20,860 nucleotides of DNA from Colimorpha_A sp964630635. Its GTDB lineage: Bacteria > Bacillota > Clostridia > Oscillospirales > CAG-272. The stretch is taken from the NCBI GenBank assembly GCA_964630635.1, contig CAZVVM010000027.1:1-20860 (forward strand), given 5' to 3'. Shown piece by piece: positions 12,761-20,844 of this stretch. Every line of letters starts with the position of its first letter. Position 1 is the stretch's first letter. The position numbers and the translations under genes are program-made. The notes under the pieces were generated by a model that did no database searches, had not been told where the DNA came from, and saw only the letters and a program-made list of their open reading frames with translations.

Positions 12761-13471
12761 TTACGCCTTCGTACAATCAAACAGCGTCAGCGCTTCCTTT
12801 GCCGCGCTCTGTTCCGCCTTACGCTTTGACGAGCCCTTGCCCTTGCCTATGACGTTACCGTTGAGACGCACCTCGACGTAGAACGTCTTATCGTGTGCGG
12901 GACCGCTTTCACCGACCGTTTTGTATTCAAGAATCGAGCCGCGTTCCTGCTGAACGAACTGCTGAAGCGCAGTCTTATAGTCGCGGTCTGCGCCGCTTTC
13001 CACAATACTGTCGATCTCCGCCGAGATTATCGGCAAAAGGAACTTACGCACAGGATCTATTCCGCCGTCAAGATAAATCGCGGCGAGGAGCGCCTCAAAC
13101 GCGTCGGCAAGGATCGACGGTCGGTTTCGTCCGTTCTGACATTCCTCACCGTGACCGAGGCGGAGATACGCGCCGAGATCTATTCTTCTTGCGATCGAGC
13201 AAAGCGTCTTTTCGCAGACTGCTGACGCTCTGGTCTTCGACATCTCTCCCTCGGGAAGATTCGGAAAGTTCTCGTAAAGATATTGGCTCGTCACGAAGCT
13301 CAAAACCGAGTCGCCGAGAAATTCAAGACGCTCGTTACAGTCGACGCCGTCCTTTGCCTCGTTCGAATACGACGAGTGCGTCGTTGCGACGAGAATATGT
13401 ATCGGGTCTTTAAAGGTATAGCCGACCGTTTTTTCAAGCTCCGATAACGGAGCGGGATATTGCTTGTTCAT
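12761..13471 (-). CDS. rnc: Ribonuclease III
   Basis: This 236-residue double-strand-specific endoribonuclease processes rRNA precursors and other structured RNAs. The RNase III signature NERLEFLGDSVL is at 46-57, carrying the acidic residues E47, E50 and D54. The second metal-binding pair is in LADAFEALLAA (D123, E126). A double-stranded RNA-binding domain follows from about 163, ending in GKGSSKRKAEQSAAKEAL. Length and domain order are normal. The start lies 8 nt after the plsX stop, with AAGGA very close (about 4 nt) to the ATG, so initiation may depend on coupling to plsX. In most Firmicutes acpP separates plsX and rnc; here it does not. Confidence 0.96.
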   Translation of the reverse strand: MNKQYPAPLSELEKTVGYTFKDPIHILVATTHSSYSNEAKDGVDCNERLEFLGDSVLSFVTSQYLYENFPNLPEGEMSKTRASAVCEKTLCSIARRIDLGAYLRLGHGEECQNGRNRPSILADAFEALLAAIYLDGGIDPVRKFLLPIISAEIDSIVESGADRDYKTALQQFVQQERGSILEYKTVGESGPAHDKTFYVEVRLNGNVIGKGKGSSKRKAEQSAAKEALTLFDCTKA

Positions 13472-13479
13472 TTTCCTTA

Positions 13480-14496
13480 TTACTTTTCCTCTGTAATAAT
13501 ATTCGGCACGACGAGCTTTGCGATCTTATAGGTAACCGCATTGTCAACACAGGAAAGTGCCTGACGGATCGCGTTCTTGATTGCGTAAGCATCGGAGCTT
13601 CCGTGTGCCTTAATTACGGTTTTCGACAGACCGAGAAGCGGTGCTCCGCCGTATTCCGACGCGTCGAAGCTCTTTTTCATCTTTTTAAGACCGCCCTTAA
13701 CGCCGAGATATGACGCCTTGGTGATCGGATTTGCGGTAAACACGTCGGTGAGCTTGCTGATAATGAACTTCGAAAGACCTTCGCTCAATTTGAGAACGAT
13801 ATTTCCCGAGAAGCCGTCGCAAACGAGGACGTCGCACTTGCCGTTCGGCACGTCCTTGCCCTCGATATTTCCGACGAAATTGATTCCCTCGGCACTCTCG
13901 AGCAGTTCGTAAGCAGCCGCTACCGTCTTCGTTCCCTTGATTCTTTCCTCGCCGATATTGAGCAGACCTACGCGGGGATTGGATACGCCGAGTATCTCTC
14001 TCATATAAACGGTTCCCATCTGCGCAAACTGAACGTACGTCTCGGGCGGAATTTCGATATTCGCACCGCTGTCCATAAGCATAGTGGGGTTAGCATAAGG
14101 GAGTATGGTCGCAATTCCCGACTTCTGTATTCCCTTTATTCTTCTTACGATAAGGGTGGAGCCAGCGTGAAGCGCGCCCGTGTTACCTGCGCTGACGAAG
14201 GCGTCGCCCTTGCCCTCGGAAAGGAGCTTAAGACCGATTCCCATCGAGGAATCCTTCTTTTCTCTTACGACCGAAAGGGGCTGATCCTCCATCGTGATAA
14301 CTCCGTCGGTATGGACTATTTCGATATTCGGCAGATCAAGAGAAAACTCTCTTGCCGAGGCGATGGCACGCATAATGCCCTCGTTGCCGACGAAGGTAAA
14401 GCCGACGTTCGGGTTTTCAGTTGCCGCCTCGTGGGCGCCGAGCAGTATTTCGAGAGGAGCTTTATCTCCGCTCATAATATCTACGATAATTCTCAT
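13480..14496 (-). CDS. plsX: Phosphate acyltransferase PlsX
   Basis: This 338-residue cytoplasmic enzyme converts acyl-ACP and phosphate to acyl-phosphate, the donor for PlsY in phosphatidic acid synthesis. The N-terminus IIVDIMSGDKAP matches the family DxMGGDxxP motif with Ser replacing one Gly. Other conserved blocks are GNTGAL (103-108), NIGEE (181-185), DGFSGNI and YGGAPLLGL near the C-terminus. Length is typical. The ribosome site TTGGAG is formed by the last codons of trmFO, 8 nt before the ATG, so the two genes are tightly coupled. No FapR-like gene or site accompanies it, unlike in Bacillus, where fapR leads the plsX cluster. Confidence 0.95.
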   Translation of the reverse strand: MRIIVDIMSGDKAPLEILLGAHEAATENPNVGFTFVGNEGIMRAIASAREFSLDLPNIEIVHTDGVITMEDQPLSVVREKKDSSMGIGLKLLSEGKGDAFVSAGNTGALHAGSTLIVRRIKGIQKSGIATILPYANPTMLMDSGANIEIPPETYVQFAQMGTVYMREILGVSNPRVGLLNIGEERIKGTKTVAAAYELLESAEGINFVGNIEGKDVPNGKCDVLVCDGFSGNIVLKLSEGLSKFIISKLTDVFTANPITKASYLGVKGGLKKMKKSFDASEYGGAPLLGLSKTVIKAHGSSDAYAIKNAIRQALSCVDNAVTYKIAKLVVPNIITEEK

Positions 14497-14501
14497 AGCT
14501 A

Positions 14502-15833
14502 TTACTCCAAATTCTCAAATATTTCCTTAACATAGGAAAGAGCCCTGTTTGAAAGATATTCGTTACGGACTGCCTTTCCGCCTTTGATCTTTTTATCGGG
14601 TGATGCGATGATGCCGAAGTTTACGTTCATCGGCTGGAATGACGTAACGGTACAGTCGCTCACGTATGACGCAAGCGCGCCGATCGCGCATCTGTTATCG
14701 GGGGTAAAGGGAGCAAGTCCCTTCATTTTTCTTGCGGCGTTGAAGCCCGCAAGCCAGCCCGACGAGGTCGATTCGATATATCCCTCAACACCCGTCATCT
14801 GTCCCGCAAAATAGATATTTTCATTCGTCATAAGCGAATAATCGGGATTAAGAAGCTTCGGGGAATTCATATAGGTGTTTCTGTGCATTACACCGTAGCG
14901 CAAGAACTCTGCGTTTTCAAGCCCCGGTATCATTCTGAACACCCGTCTCTGCGCCTCAAAGGTCAGATGCGTCTGGAAGCCGACGAGGTTATACATCGTT
15001 TTTTCGGCGTTTTCCTGACGGAGCTGAATAACCGCGTAAGGATCGCGGTCGGTTCCGGGATAAGGAAGTCCGACGGGCTTGAGAGGACCGAAAAGGAGCG
15101 TTTCACGTCCTCTTTTCGCCATTACCTCAACGGGCATACAGCCCTCGAAAACGGTGAGATCCTTCTGACTTTCGCGGTCAAATTCCTTAAGCGGTGCCTC
15201 CTCGGCAGTTATCAGCGCCTCGTAAAAGGCGTCGTACTCGTCCTTTTCCATCGGGCAGTTTATATAGCAGGGATCGCCCTTGCCGTAGCGGGAAGCGAAA
15301 TACGCCTTGCTCATATCAATGGTCGAAGCATCGACTATCGGTGCTGCGGCATCGAAAAAGCTCAAATAGCTCTCGCCGAGCAGTTCGGAAAGATGCTTTG
15401 CAAGCGCGTCGGAGGTAAGAGGACCGCTTGCGACCACGACTATTCCATCGGTCGGCAGCTCGGTCACTTCACCGTCGACGACGGTGATATTCGGCATCGA
15501 GCGTATCTTCTCGGTCACGTAGTCCGAGAATTTATATCTGTCGACCGCAAGCGCCGCGCCCGCAGGAACGGCAGTTGCGTCAGCCGCCTCCATAATAAGC
15601 GAGCCGAGGATACGAAGCTCCTCTTTAAGAAGCCCTACCGCGTTCGTCAGTTGAAGCGAACGCAGAGAGTTTGAGCAGACAAGCTCCGCCATACCCGCAT
15701 AGTGATGCGCGGGTGAATATTTTTGCGGCTTCATCTCGTGAAGAATGACATCACAGCCCATCTTCGCCGCCTGATACGCCGCCTCGGAGCCGGCTAAACC
15801 TGCTCCTATAACGTGAATAACGTCAGTTTTCAT
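14502..15833 (-). CDS. trmFO: Folate/FAD-dependent tRNA (uracil-54-C5) methyltransferase TrmFO
   Basis: This 443-residue flavoenzyme makes 5-methyluridine at tRNA position 54 using methylenetetrahydrofolate. The dinucleotide-binding motif VIGAGLAGSEAA is at 8-19. C53 in ELVCSNSLRS and C232 in FEGCMPVEVMAKRG correspond to the two catalytic cysteines known for the Bacillus enzyme (C53 and C226). The FAD-contacting IYFAGQMTGVEGYIES motif is near residue 345. Length is normal. Its first 11 bases overlap the end of topA in another frame, so translation is coupled. The topA-trmFO order is a classical Firmicutes arrangement, but the usual xerC, hslVU and codY genes do not follow. Confidence 0.96.
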   Translation of the reverse strand: MKTDVIHVIGAGLAGSEAAYQAAKMGCDVILHEMKPQKYSPAHHYAGMAELVCSNSLRSLQLTNAVGLLKEELRILGSLIMEAADATAVPAGAALAVDRYKFSDYVTEKIRSMPNITVVDGEVTELPTDGIVVVASGPLTSDALAKHLSELLGESYLSFFDAAAPIVDASTIDMSKAYFASRYGKGDPCYINCPMEKDEYDAFYEALITAEEAPLKEFDRESQKDLTVFEGCMPVEVMAKRGRETLLFGPLKPVGLPYPGTDRDPYAVIQLRQENAEKTMYNLVGFQTHLTFEAQRRVFRMIPGLENAEFLRYGVMHRNTYMNSPKLLNPDYSLMTNENIYFAGQMTGVEGYIESTSSGWLAGFNAARKMKGLAPFTPDNRCAIGALASYVSDCTVTSFQPMNVNFGIIASPDKKIKGGKAVRNEYLSNRALSYVKEIFENLE

Positions 15834-18072
15834 AATTTTCAGGGGATATTTCCTTCTTAAATCCGCAGTCCTTTTCCGCGCATACGAGCTGATTCTTGCC
15901 CTTCTTGTAGTAGAGTATCTTACCGCATTCGGGGCAGGTCTCGTTTACCGGCTTATCCCAGGAGCTGAAGTCGCACTCGGGATAATTCTCGCAGGAATAA
16001 TAGACGCTTCTGTTTTTGCCGTTACGAAGCACGATGTTTCCGCCGCACTTCGGGCAATTCACGCCGATAGGACGCAGAATCGGTTTCGTATTCTTACATC
16101 TCGGATAATCGGAGCAAGCGTAAAATTCGCCGTAACGTCCCTTACGCTTGAGCATTTCCTTGCCACAAAGCTCGCAGACCATATCGGTCTTTTCGGCGGT
16201 GTCCTTCTTGACAAGCTCCTTGCCGTCCTTGTCGATCGGCTTTGTGTTCTTACATTCGGGATAATTCGGGCAAGCGGCGAATTTGCCGTATCTGCCCTGG
16301 CGGATTATCATCTTCGCTCCGCACTTGTCGCAGATGATATCGGTCTCAATGACAGGCACCTCGACCTCTTCCTTCTCGACGGTTGCTTCCGCTTTTGTAA
16401 GATGCTCGCTGAAGCCCTGATAGAAGTCGGAAAGAACGGTTATCATATCGGTGTCACCGCCTGCGATGCTGTCGAGGGAGTCCTCCATCTGTGCCGTGAA
16501 CTCATAGTCAACTATATCGGGAAAATGCTCTACCATAAGCTTGGTCGTAACGAATCCGAGCTGTGTGGGCTTGAGCGACTTACCCTCACGCGCTACGTAT
16601 CCGCGCGAGATTATCGTCGTAACGATAGGCGCGTAGGTCGAGGGTCTGCCTATTCCCTTTTCTTCAAGGAACTTGATGAGCGAGCCCTCGTTGAAGCGCG
16701 CGGGTGGCTCCGTGAAGTGCTGCGCGGGGTTAAGGGAGCGGCAGGCAAGGATATCGTTTTCCTTTATCTCGGGAAGAAGTCCCTTTCTCTCCTCGCCCTC
16801 CTCAACGTAATCGTAGACCGCCATAAAGCCGGCAAACTTGACCGACGAGCCCGACGCGCGGAAGTTATACGCGCCGACCGAGATCTCGGCGTTCACGGTA
16901 TCGACCTGTGCCGACGCCATCTGCGATGCGATGAATCGGCTGAAAATAAGCTTATAAAGCTTATACTGGTCGTTCGTTAAATATTTCTTTATCACATCGG
17001 GCTCAAGCGCGATGTTCGACGGACGAATCGCCTCGTGAGCGTCCTGCGCGCCTGCCTTCGTCTTGTAGACTCTCTTGGTCTTGGGGCAGTGATCTGCGCC
17101 AAACTTTTCTGCTATATAATTCTTCGCGTTCTCTGCCGCCTCGTCCGAAACGCGGAGCGAGTCGGTACGCATATAGGTGATAAGACCCTGGACGCCGCCG
17201 TTTGAGCTTCCGACGTTAATACCCTCGTAAAGCTCCTGCGCAACCTTCATTATCTTCTGCGAATTGAAGCCGAGCTTCTTCGAAGCTTCCTGCTGCATCG
17301 TCGAGGTCGTGAAGGGCGGAAGGGGATTTCTCTGCTTAACGGTCTTCTTTACCGAGGTAACGTTGAAGGTCTGACCCGTGATCGCGTCAAGAACCGCCTT
17401 CGTATCCTTTTCGTTCTTAAGCTCGTTCTTTTTGCCGTTTTTGCCGTAATAATGAGCCGTCAGAGCAGCGCCCGATGCAGTATTAAGGAGCGCGTCAAGC
17501 GTCCAGTATTCCTGCGGAACGAATGCGTTTATCTCGTTTTCGCGGTCGACGATTATTCTCGTCGCAACCGACTGAACGCGTCCTGCCGAAAGACCCGAGC
17601 GAACGGTTTTCCACAGGAATGGGGAAAGCTTATAGCCGACTATTCTGTCGAGTATTCTTCTCGCCTGCTGTGAATTGACAAGCTCGATGTTGATGTTACG
17701 CGGCTCCTTGATCGCGCTCTTTATCGCGGTCTTCGTAAGCTCGTTAAAGGTTATTCTTCTCGTCTTTTCGATCGGAATACCGAGAACGTTCGCAAGATGC
17801 CAAGAGATCGCCTCACCCTCACGGTCAGGGTCCGTTGCGAAGTATATCTTCGACGCGTTCTTCGCCTCTTTTTTGAGTTCCTTTATTATGTCGCCCTTAC
17901 CGCGGATATTGATATAATGAGCGTCAAAGCCGTTTTCAATATCAACTCCGAGAGAACTTTTCGGAAGATCGCGGAGGTGTCCCTTTGACGCTATTACCTT
18001 ATAGTTTGAGCCGAGATAGTTCTTTATCGTAGGCGCCTTGAAGGGTGACTCGATTATTACAAGATTTGCCAT
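15823..18072 (-). CDS. topA: DNA topoisomerase I (type IA)
   Basis: This 749-residue enzyme relaxes negative supercoils. The Toprim domain has E8 and the metal-binding triad D81, D83, E85 (ATDPDREGEA). The active-site tyrosine is Y300 in GLITYMRTDS, and HEAIRPSN follows at 346-353. The C-terminal quarter holds four four-cysteine zinc ribbons: C581/584/601/607, C633/636/653/659, C673/676/694/700 and C713/716/731/736. The first two are near copies (RQGRYGKFAACPNYPECKNT against KRKGRYGEFYACSDYPRCKN), suggesting internal duplication. The start has AGGAG 7 nt upstream. It begins 21 nt after dprA, which fits the common dprA-topA pair. Confidence 0.97.
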   Translation of the reverse strand: MANLVIIESPFKAPTIKNYLGSNYKVIASKGHLRDLPKSSLGVDIENGFDAHYINIRGKGDIIKELKKEAKNASKIYFATDPDREGEAISWHLANVLGIPIEKTRRITFNELTKTAIKSAIKEPRNINIELVNSQQARRILDRIVGYKLSPFLWKTVRSGLSAGRVQSVATRIIVDRENEINAFVPQEYWTLDALLNTASGAALTAHYYGKNGKKNELKNEKDTKAVLDAITGQTFNVTSVKKTVKQRNPLPPFTTSTMQQEASKKLGFNSQKIMKVAQELYEGINVGSSNGGVQGLITYMRTDSLRVSDEAAENAKNYIAEKFGADHCPKTKRVYKTKAGAQDAHEAIRPSNIALEPDVIKKYLTNDQYKLYKLIFSRFIASQMASAQVDTVNAEISVGAYNFRASGSSVKFAGFMAVYDYVEEGEERKGLLPEIKENDILACRSLNPAQHFTEPPARFNEGSLIKFLEEKGIGRPSTYAPIVTTIISRGYVAREGKSLKPTQLGFVTTKLMVEHFPDIVDYEFTAQMEDSLDSIAGGDTDMITVLSDFYQGFSEHLTKAEATVEKEEVEVPVIETDIICDKCGAKMIIRQGRYGKFAACPNYPECKNTKPIDKDGKELVKKDTAEKTDMVCELCGKEMLKRKGRYGEFYACSDYPRCKNTKPILRPIGVNCPKCGGNIVLRNGKNRSVYYSCENYPECDFSSWDKPVNETCPECGKILYYKKGKNQLVCAEKDCGFKKEISPENYEN

Positions 18073-18093
18073 TTATTTTCTCCTGATAGGAAT

Positions 18094-19365
18094 TTAACTT
18101 AATTTATAGGTTCCGCCGGGGTTTGCGCTTATGTGTCCCGTTATTTCGAGCATCGTAAGCTCGACAAGCACGTCTGCTATCGCGCACCCGGTCTTTGCCG
18201 CGATAGAGTCGGAGGTCATCTCGCCCTCGTTCATCAGAAGCGTCAAGATCTCAAGCTGCTTACCCTCGACGCCCGACGGAAGCGTGTACGCCTTTTCTTC
18301 CTTCGCTTCCGCTGTTTCCTTCACGGGCTTCGCCGTTTTCTTTTCAGACGCGGAAGCGCGCTTTTCGGCGCTCTCCTTGCGCTTTTCGGAAAAATTCGGA
18401 AGCTCTTTCGCAACGAACGACGCAGGTGCAAAGTTGCGCGACTTGATCGCGGTAATTTTATTCAGATCTATTTTAGTCGGATAGAGGTTCTGGTATTCAA
18501 CGAGAATATCGGTCGCGCCCGTTACCATCTTCGCGCCGTTTCTGATAAGATGGTTGCTTCCCTCGCTGTTAAGCTCGCCGACCTTGCCGGGCAGAGCGAA
18601 AACGTCTCTTCCCTGCTTGATGGCGGTTTCAGCCGTTATCAGCGCACCGCTCTTTTTCGGTGCTTCAATAACGAGAGTACCGAGAGAAATTCCGCTTACG
18701 ATCCTGTTTCTCATCGGGAAATTTCTGCCGATAGGCGGAGTGAACGGACGGAATTCCGTCATAACGACACCGCACCCGATTATTTCTTTCATAAGTCCGA
18801 CGTGCTCGCTCGGATATGCGCGGTCGATACCGCAACCGAGGACTGCGACGGTATAACCGCCTGCGTCGAGCGCGCCCCTGTGCGCCATTCCGTCGACACC
18901 CTTTGCCATACCGCTGACGACCACCGCGCCGCCGCGCGCCATATCGTAAGCCATCGTATAAGCGGTACGCGAGCCGTATTCGGTCATCTCTCTCGTTCCG
19001 ACCTCGGCTATACAAACCTCGCGGTCGAGATCGACCATTATGCCCTTATAATAAAGGACTGACGGCTTGCAGGGAATTCTGTTCAGGCGCTTCGGATAAA
19101 GCGCGGAATCGGGAGTCAGAATACCGACGCCCTCGTTCTTACAGTATGCAAGTATCTCTCTCGCACGGTCGAGCGACTTGTCGGCAAGCTTCGTAACGGA
19201 ACGCGCCGTTATGCCCGCAACCTGTTCGTAGTCGCCTGCCTCTGCTTCGTATACGTTCTTTATCGAGCCGAAATGCGATATGAGCATTTCGGGAAGGACG
19301 GAGCCCTCTCCGCACACGCATTGAAGCCACAGCCAATAAAGAGTTGGATTTTCATTCAGTATCAT
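18094..19365 (-). CDS. dprA: DNA processing protein DprA
   Basis: DprA loads RecA on incoming single-stranded DNA during transformation. The central Rossmann domain shows VGTREMTEYG, VSGMAKGVDGMAHRGAL, VLGCGIDRAYPSEH, FPMRNRIVSG and KKSGALITAETA. A helical N-terminal part precedes it. A charged linker of about 35 residues, rich in Lys, Glu and Ala, leads to a C-terminal winged-helix domain (LEILTLLMNEG to the end). An ATG three codons upstream (19374) overlaps the trmH-like stop, but the AAAGGA ribosome site touches it. The ATG at 19365 has ideal 8-nt spacing and is preferred, giving 423 residues. No competence pilus genes are in the window, so natural transformation is not shown. Confidence 0.95.
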   Translation of the reverse strand: MILNENPTLYWLWLQCVCGEGSVLPEMLISHFGSIKNVYEAEAGDYEQVAGITARSVTKLADKSLDRAREILAYCKNEGVGILTPDSALYPKRLNRIPCKPSVLYYKGIMVDLDREVCIAEVGTREMTEYGSRTAYTMAYDMARGGAVVVSGMAKGVDGMAHRGALDAGGYTVAVLGCGIDRAYPSEHVGLMKEIIGCGVVMTEFRPFTPPIGRNFPMRNRIVSGISLGTLVIEAPKKSGALITAETAIKQGRDVFALPGKVGELNSEGSNHLIRNGAKMVTGATDILVEYQNLYPTKIDLNKITAIKSRNFAPASFVAKELPNFSEKRKESAEKRASASEKKTAKPVKETAEAKEEKAYTLPSGVEGKQLEILTLLMNEGEMTSDSIAAKTGCAIADVLVELTMLEITGHISANPGGTYKLS

Positions 19366-19370
19366 TTGAA

Positions 19371-20162
19371 TCATCCTTTATATGCCTGCCACATAAATAC
19401 CGACGCGGCGATAGCGGCGTTAAGCGATTCAACGCCCTCTGCCATCGGTATATAGACCGTTCCCGACGCGCTTTCTATCACGTCGGGGGCGATTCCGTGA
19501 CCTTCGTTTCCGATTATAAACGCAGTTTTCCTGCCGATCTCGATACCGCTCAAGGATCTCGCCTTATCGTCAAGCACTGCGGCAAGCGTCGTATATCCGC
19601 CCGCGTTCATTTCCCTTACGGTAGAGGAGAGATCGTCTACGTACGATACGCTCTGCGAAAAAAGAGTTCCCATAGCGGCTCTTACCGTTTTCGGATTATA
19701 GATATCCGCACAGTCGGAGCTTAATATTATCTCGTCAACGCCGAAAGCCGAAGCCGAACGGATAACGGTTCCGAGGTTGCCGGGATCACGAAGCGACGAA
19801 AGGATTATCACCCTCTTTTCGCTGCTTGCAAACTCTTCCTTATTATATATTTTATTCATATTGTGGGATTTGTCAATATATTTTGCAACACAAATTATCC
19901 CCTCGGGAGACTTTTCATTCGACAGCTTTTCGTAAACGCTGTCCGAAACGGTGATTATTTCGCCGCGAAAAGCGCTGTTTTTGCAGTATTCCGTCATCTT
20001 TTCGGTCGCAAAAACACGCACAAGCTCAACGCCCTTTTTTACCGCTTCATCAAAAAGCTTTACGCCCTCGAAAATAAAAAGCGAGCTTATTTCGCGGTAT
20101 TTTTTCTCCTTTAGAGATGCCGTTTCAATTATAAGAGGATTGCTCCTGCTCGTTATAAGCAT
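19371..20162 (-). CDS. SpoU-family 2'-O-methyltransferase (TrmH/RlmB-like)
   Basis: This 263-residue SAM-dependent enzyme should methylate a ribose in rRNA or tRNA. An N-terminal L30e-like substrate-binding region (about 1-95) precedes the SPOUT knot domain. The three motifs are RDPGNLGTVIRSASAFGVD with catalytic-type R135, FIIGNEGHGI at 216-224, and IPMAEGVESLNAAIAASV at 238-255. Length is normal for TrmH/RlmB-like proteins; sequence alone does not say which nucleotide is the target. The start has a good AAGGAG site. It is the first gene of the housekeeping run, 5 nt ahead of the preferred dprA start. No convincing promoter was found upstream, where repeats begin within 70 bp. Confidence 0.93.
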   Translation of the reverse strand: MLITSRSNPLIIETASLKEKKYREISSLFIFEGVKLFDEAVKKGVELVRVFATEKMTEYCKNSAFRGEIITVSDSVYEKLSNEKSPEGIICVAKYIDKSHNMNKIYNKEEFASSEKRVIILSSLRDPGNLGTVIRSASAFGVDEIILSSDCADIYNPKTVRAAMGTLFSQSVSYVDDLSSTVREMNAGGYTTLAAVLDDKARSLSGIEIGRKTAFIIGNEGHGIAPDVIESASGTVYIPMAEGVESLNAAIAASVFMWQAYKG

Positions 20163-20228
20163 AATTTTCTCCTTATGACAGAGCGAATGGTCGATCCATT
20201 CAGTTATATTTTGTTCGCCACGTTATTT

Positions 20229-20253
20229 GTGGGGCGGGGGCTTGCTCCCGCCG
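20229..20253 (+). repeat. Palindromic module P2, near-intact
   Basis: It matches the 12603-12627 copy except for GTGGG instead of GTAGG in the flank; the stem and loop are unchanged. It lies 67 bp upstream of the trmH-like start codon, in the leader or promoter region. Confidence 0.75.
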
Positions 20254-20303
20254 AACAACGCCGTCTTTGCGGCTACACCTCGGAACCACGCGCTGCCTCC
20301 GTC

Positions 20304-20328
20304 GTAGGGGAGGGGCTTGCTCCTCCTG
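20304..20328 (+). repeat. Palindromic module P1
   Basis: Same as the other P1 copies except that the end reads CCTCCTG rather than CCTCCCG, which removes one outer pair. Confidence 0.75.
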
Positions 20329-20351
20329 CACAAAATGCAACACGCACAGAC

Positions 20352-20374
20352 GGGCGAACACAGTTCGCCCCTAC
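20352..20374 (-). repeat. Palindromic module P6, inverted copy
   Basis: GGGCGAAC-ACA-GTTCGCCC followed by the CTAC flank: a perfect 8-bp stem with a 3-nt centre. It is the exact reverse complement of the core at 20789-20807. Confidence 0.75.
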
Positions 20375-20404
20375 GGGAACGTTTAAGCATTTCGCCACGT
20401 CATT

Positions 20405-20434
20405 GTAGGAACGGGCGTCCTCGACCGTCCGCAC
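20405..20434 (+). repeat. Module P5
   Basis: GTAGG flank, then ACGGGCGTCCTCGACCGTCC. The CGTCC words form direct repeats. It is followed by AACAATGTTACTT, the exact reverse complement of the tail at 12638-12650. Confidence 0.6.
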
Positions 20435-20495
20435 GGGAACAATGTTACTTTATTTTCACAGTGCCGTCTGCGACGGCTGCACCTCATTCGAGAAT

Positions 20496-20622
20496 GTCTG
20501 CCGCGTCATTCTGAGCGAAGCGTCGCCAGACCCATTCGATTTCGCTTCGCTCCACTCAGGGTGACGGCGACGCGCAGTCGAACCGCGAAGCGGCGATTCG
20601 CAGAATCGGAATCTCGGCAGAC
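20496..20622. repeat. 127-bp intergenic element bounded by 8-bp inverted repeats
   Basis: GTCTGCCG (20496-20503) and CGGCAGAC (20615-20622) bound the unit. Inside, GTCATTCTGAGCGAAGCG (20505-20522) and a segment ending CACTCAGGGTGAC (20553-20565) form a long imperfect hairpin. This CTGAGCGAAGCG type of repeat is widespread between genes of very different bacteria and produces false short reading frames. No transposase is nearby. Confidence 0.7.
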
Positions 20623-20630
20623 CATGCCCG

Positions 20631-20648
20631 CCTTCCCCAAGGAGAAGG
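20631..20648. repeat. Small palindrome CCTTC...GAAGG
   Basis: An imperfect version of the palindrome at 9077-9094, with an 8-nt centre. Confidence 0.5.
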
Positions 20649-20673
20649 CATAACAACGTTCCCTCTATTCTTG

Positions 20674-20698
20674 GTAGGGGAGGGGCTTGCTCCTCCCG
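20674..20698 (+). repeat. Palindromic module P1, intact
   Basis: Identical to 11288-11312 over all 25 bp, and likewise followed by an AATGTTACATT tail (20709-20719). Confidence 0.8.
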
Positions 20699-20729
20699 AG
20701 CAATTCCAATGTTACATTCCTTCGGTGAC

Positions 20730-20757
20730 GGGTCGTCGAGGCGCCGACCCCCTACCG
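20730..20757 (-). repeat. Palindromic module P3, variant
   Basis: It differs from the 9303 and 11238 copies by one G lost from the centre and one C gained in the flank; the GGGTCG/CGACCC arms are unchanged. Confidence 0.75.
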
Positions 20758-20784
20758 AGAAACATTCAATATACCTTTGCAGTC

Positions 20785-20807
20785 GTAGGGCGAACTGTGT
20801 TCGCCCG
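20785..20807 (+). repeat. Palindromic module P6
   Basis: GTAGGGCGAAC-TGT-GTTCGCCCG: an 8-bp stem with a 3-nt loop and the shared GTA flank. Confidence 0.75.
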
Positions 20808-20828
20808 AAAATTGCACCGCTTTCGAAC

Positions 20829-20840
20829 GGGCGAACGCAG
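20829..20840 (-). repeat. Module P6, half copy cut by element N
   Basis: GGGCGAACGCAG is the left half of a P6 palindrome; the second half is missing at the point where an inverted N element starts, and the window then ends. Confidence 0.5.
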
Positions 20841-20844
20841 GCAA

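Noticed and set aside
20175..20656. Several short open frames with products such as VGRGLAPAE and ASLRMTR
   Set aside because: These are translations of the palindromic modules and of the widespread CTGAGCGAAGCG element, not genes.
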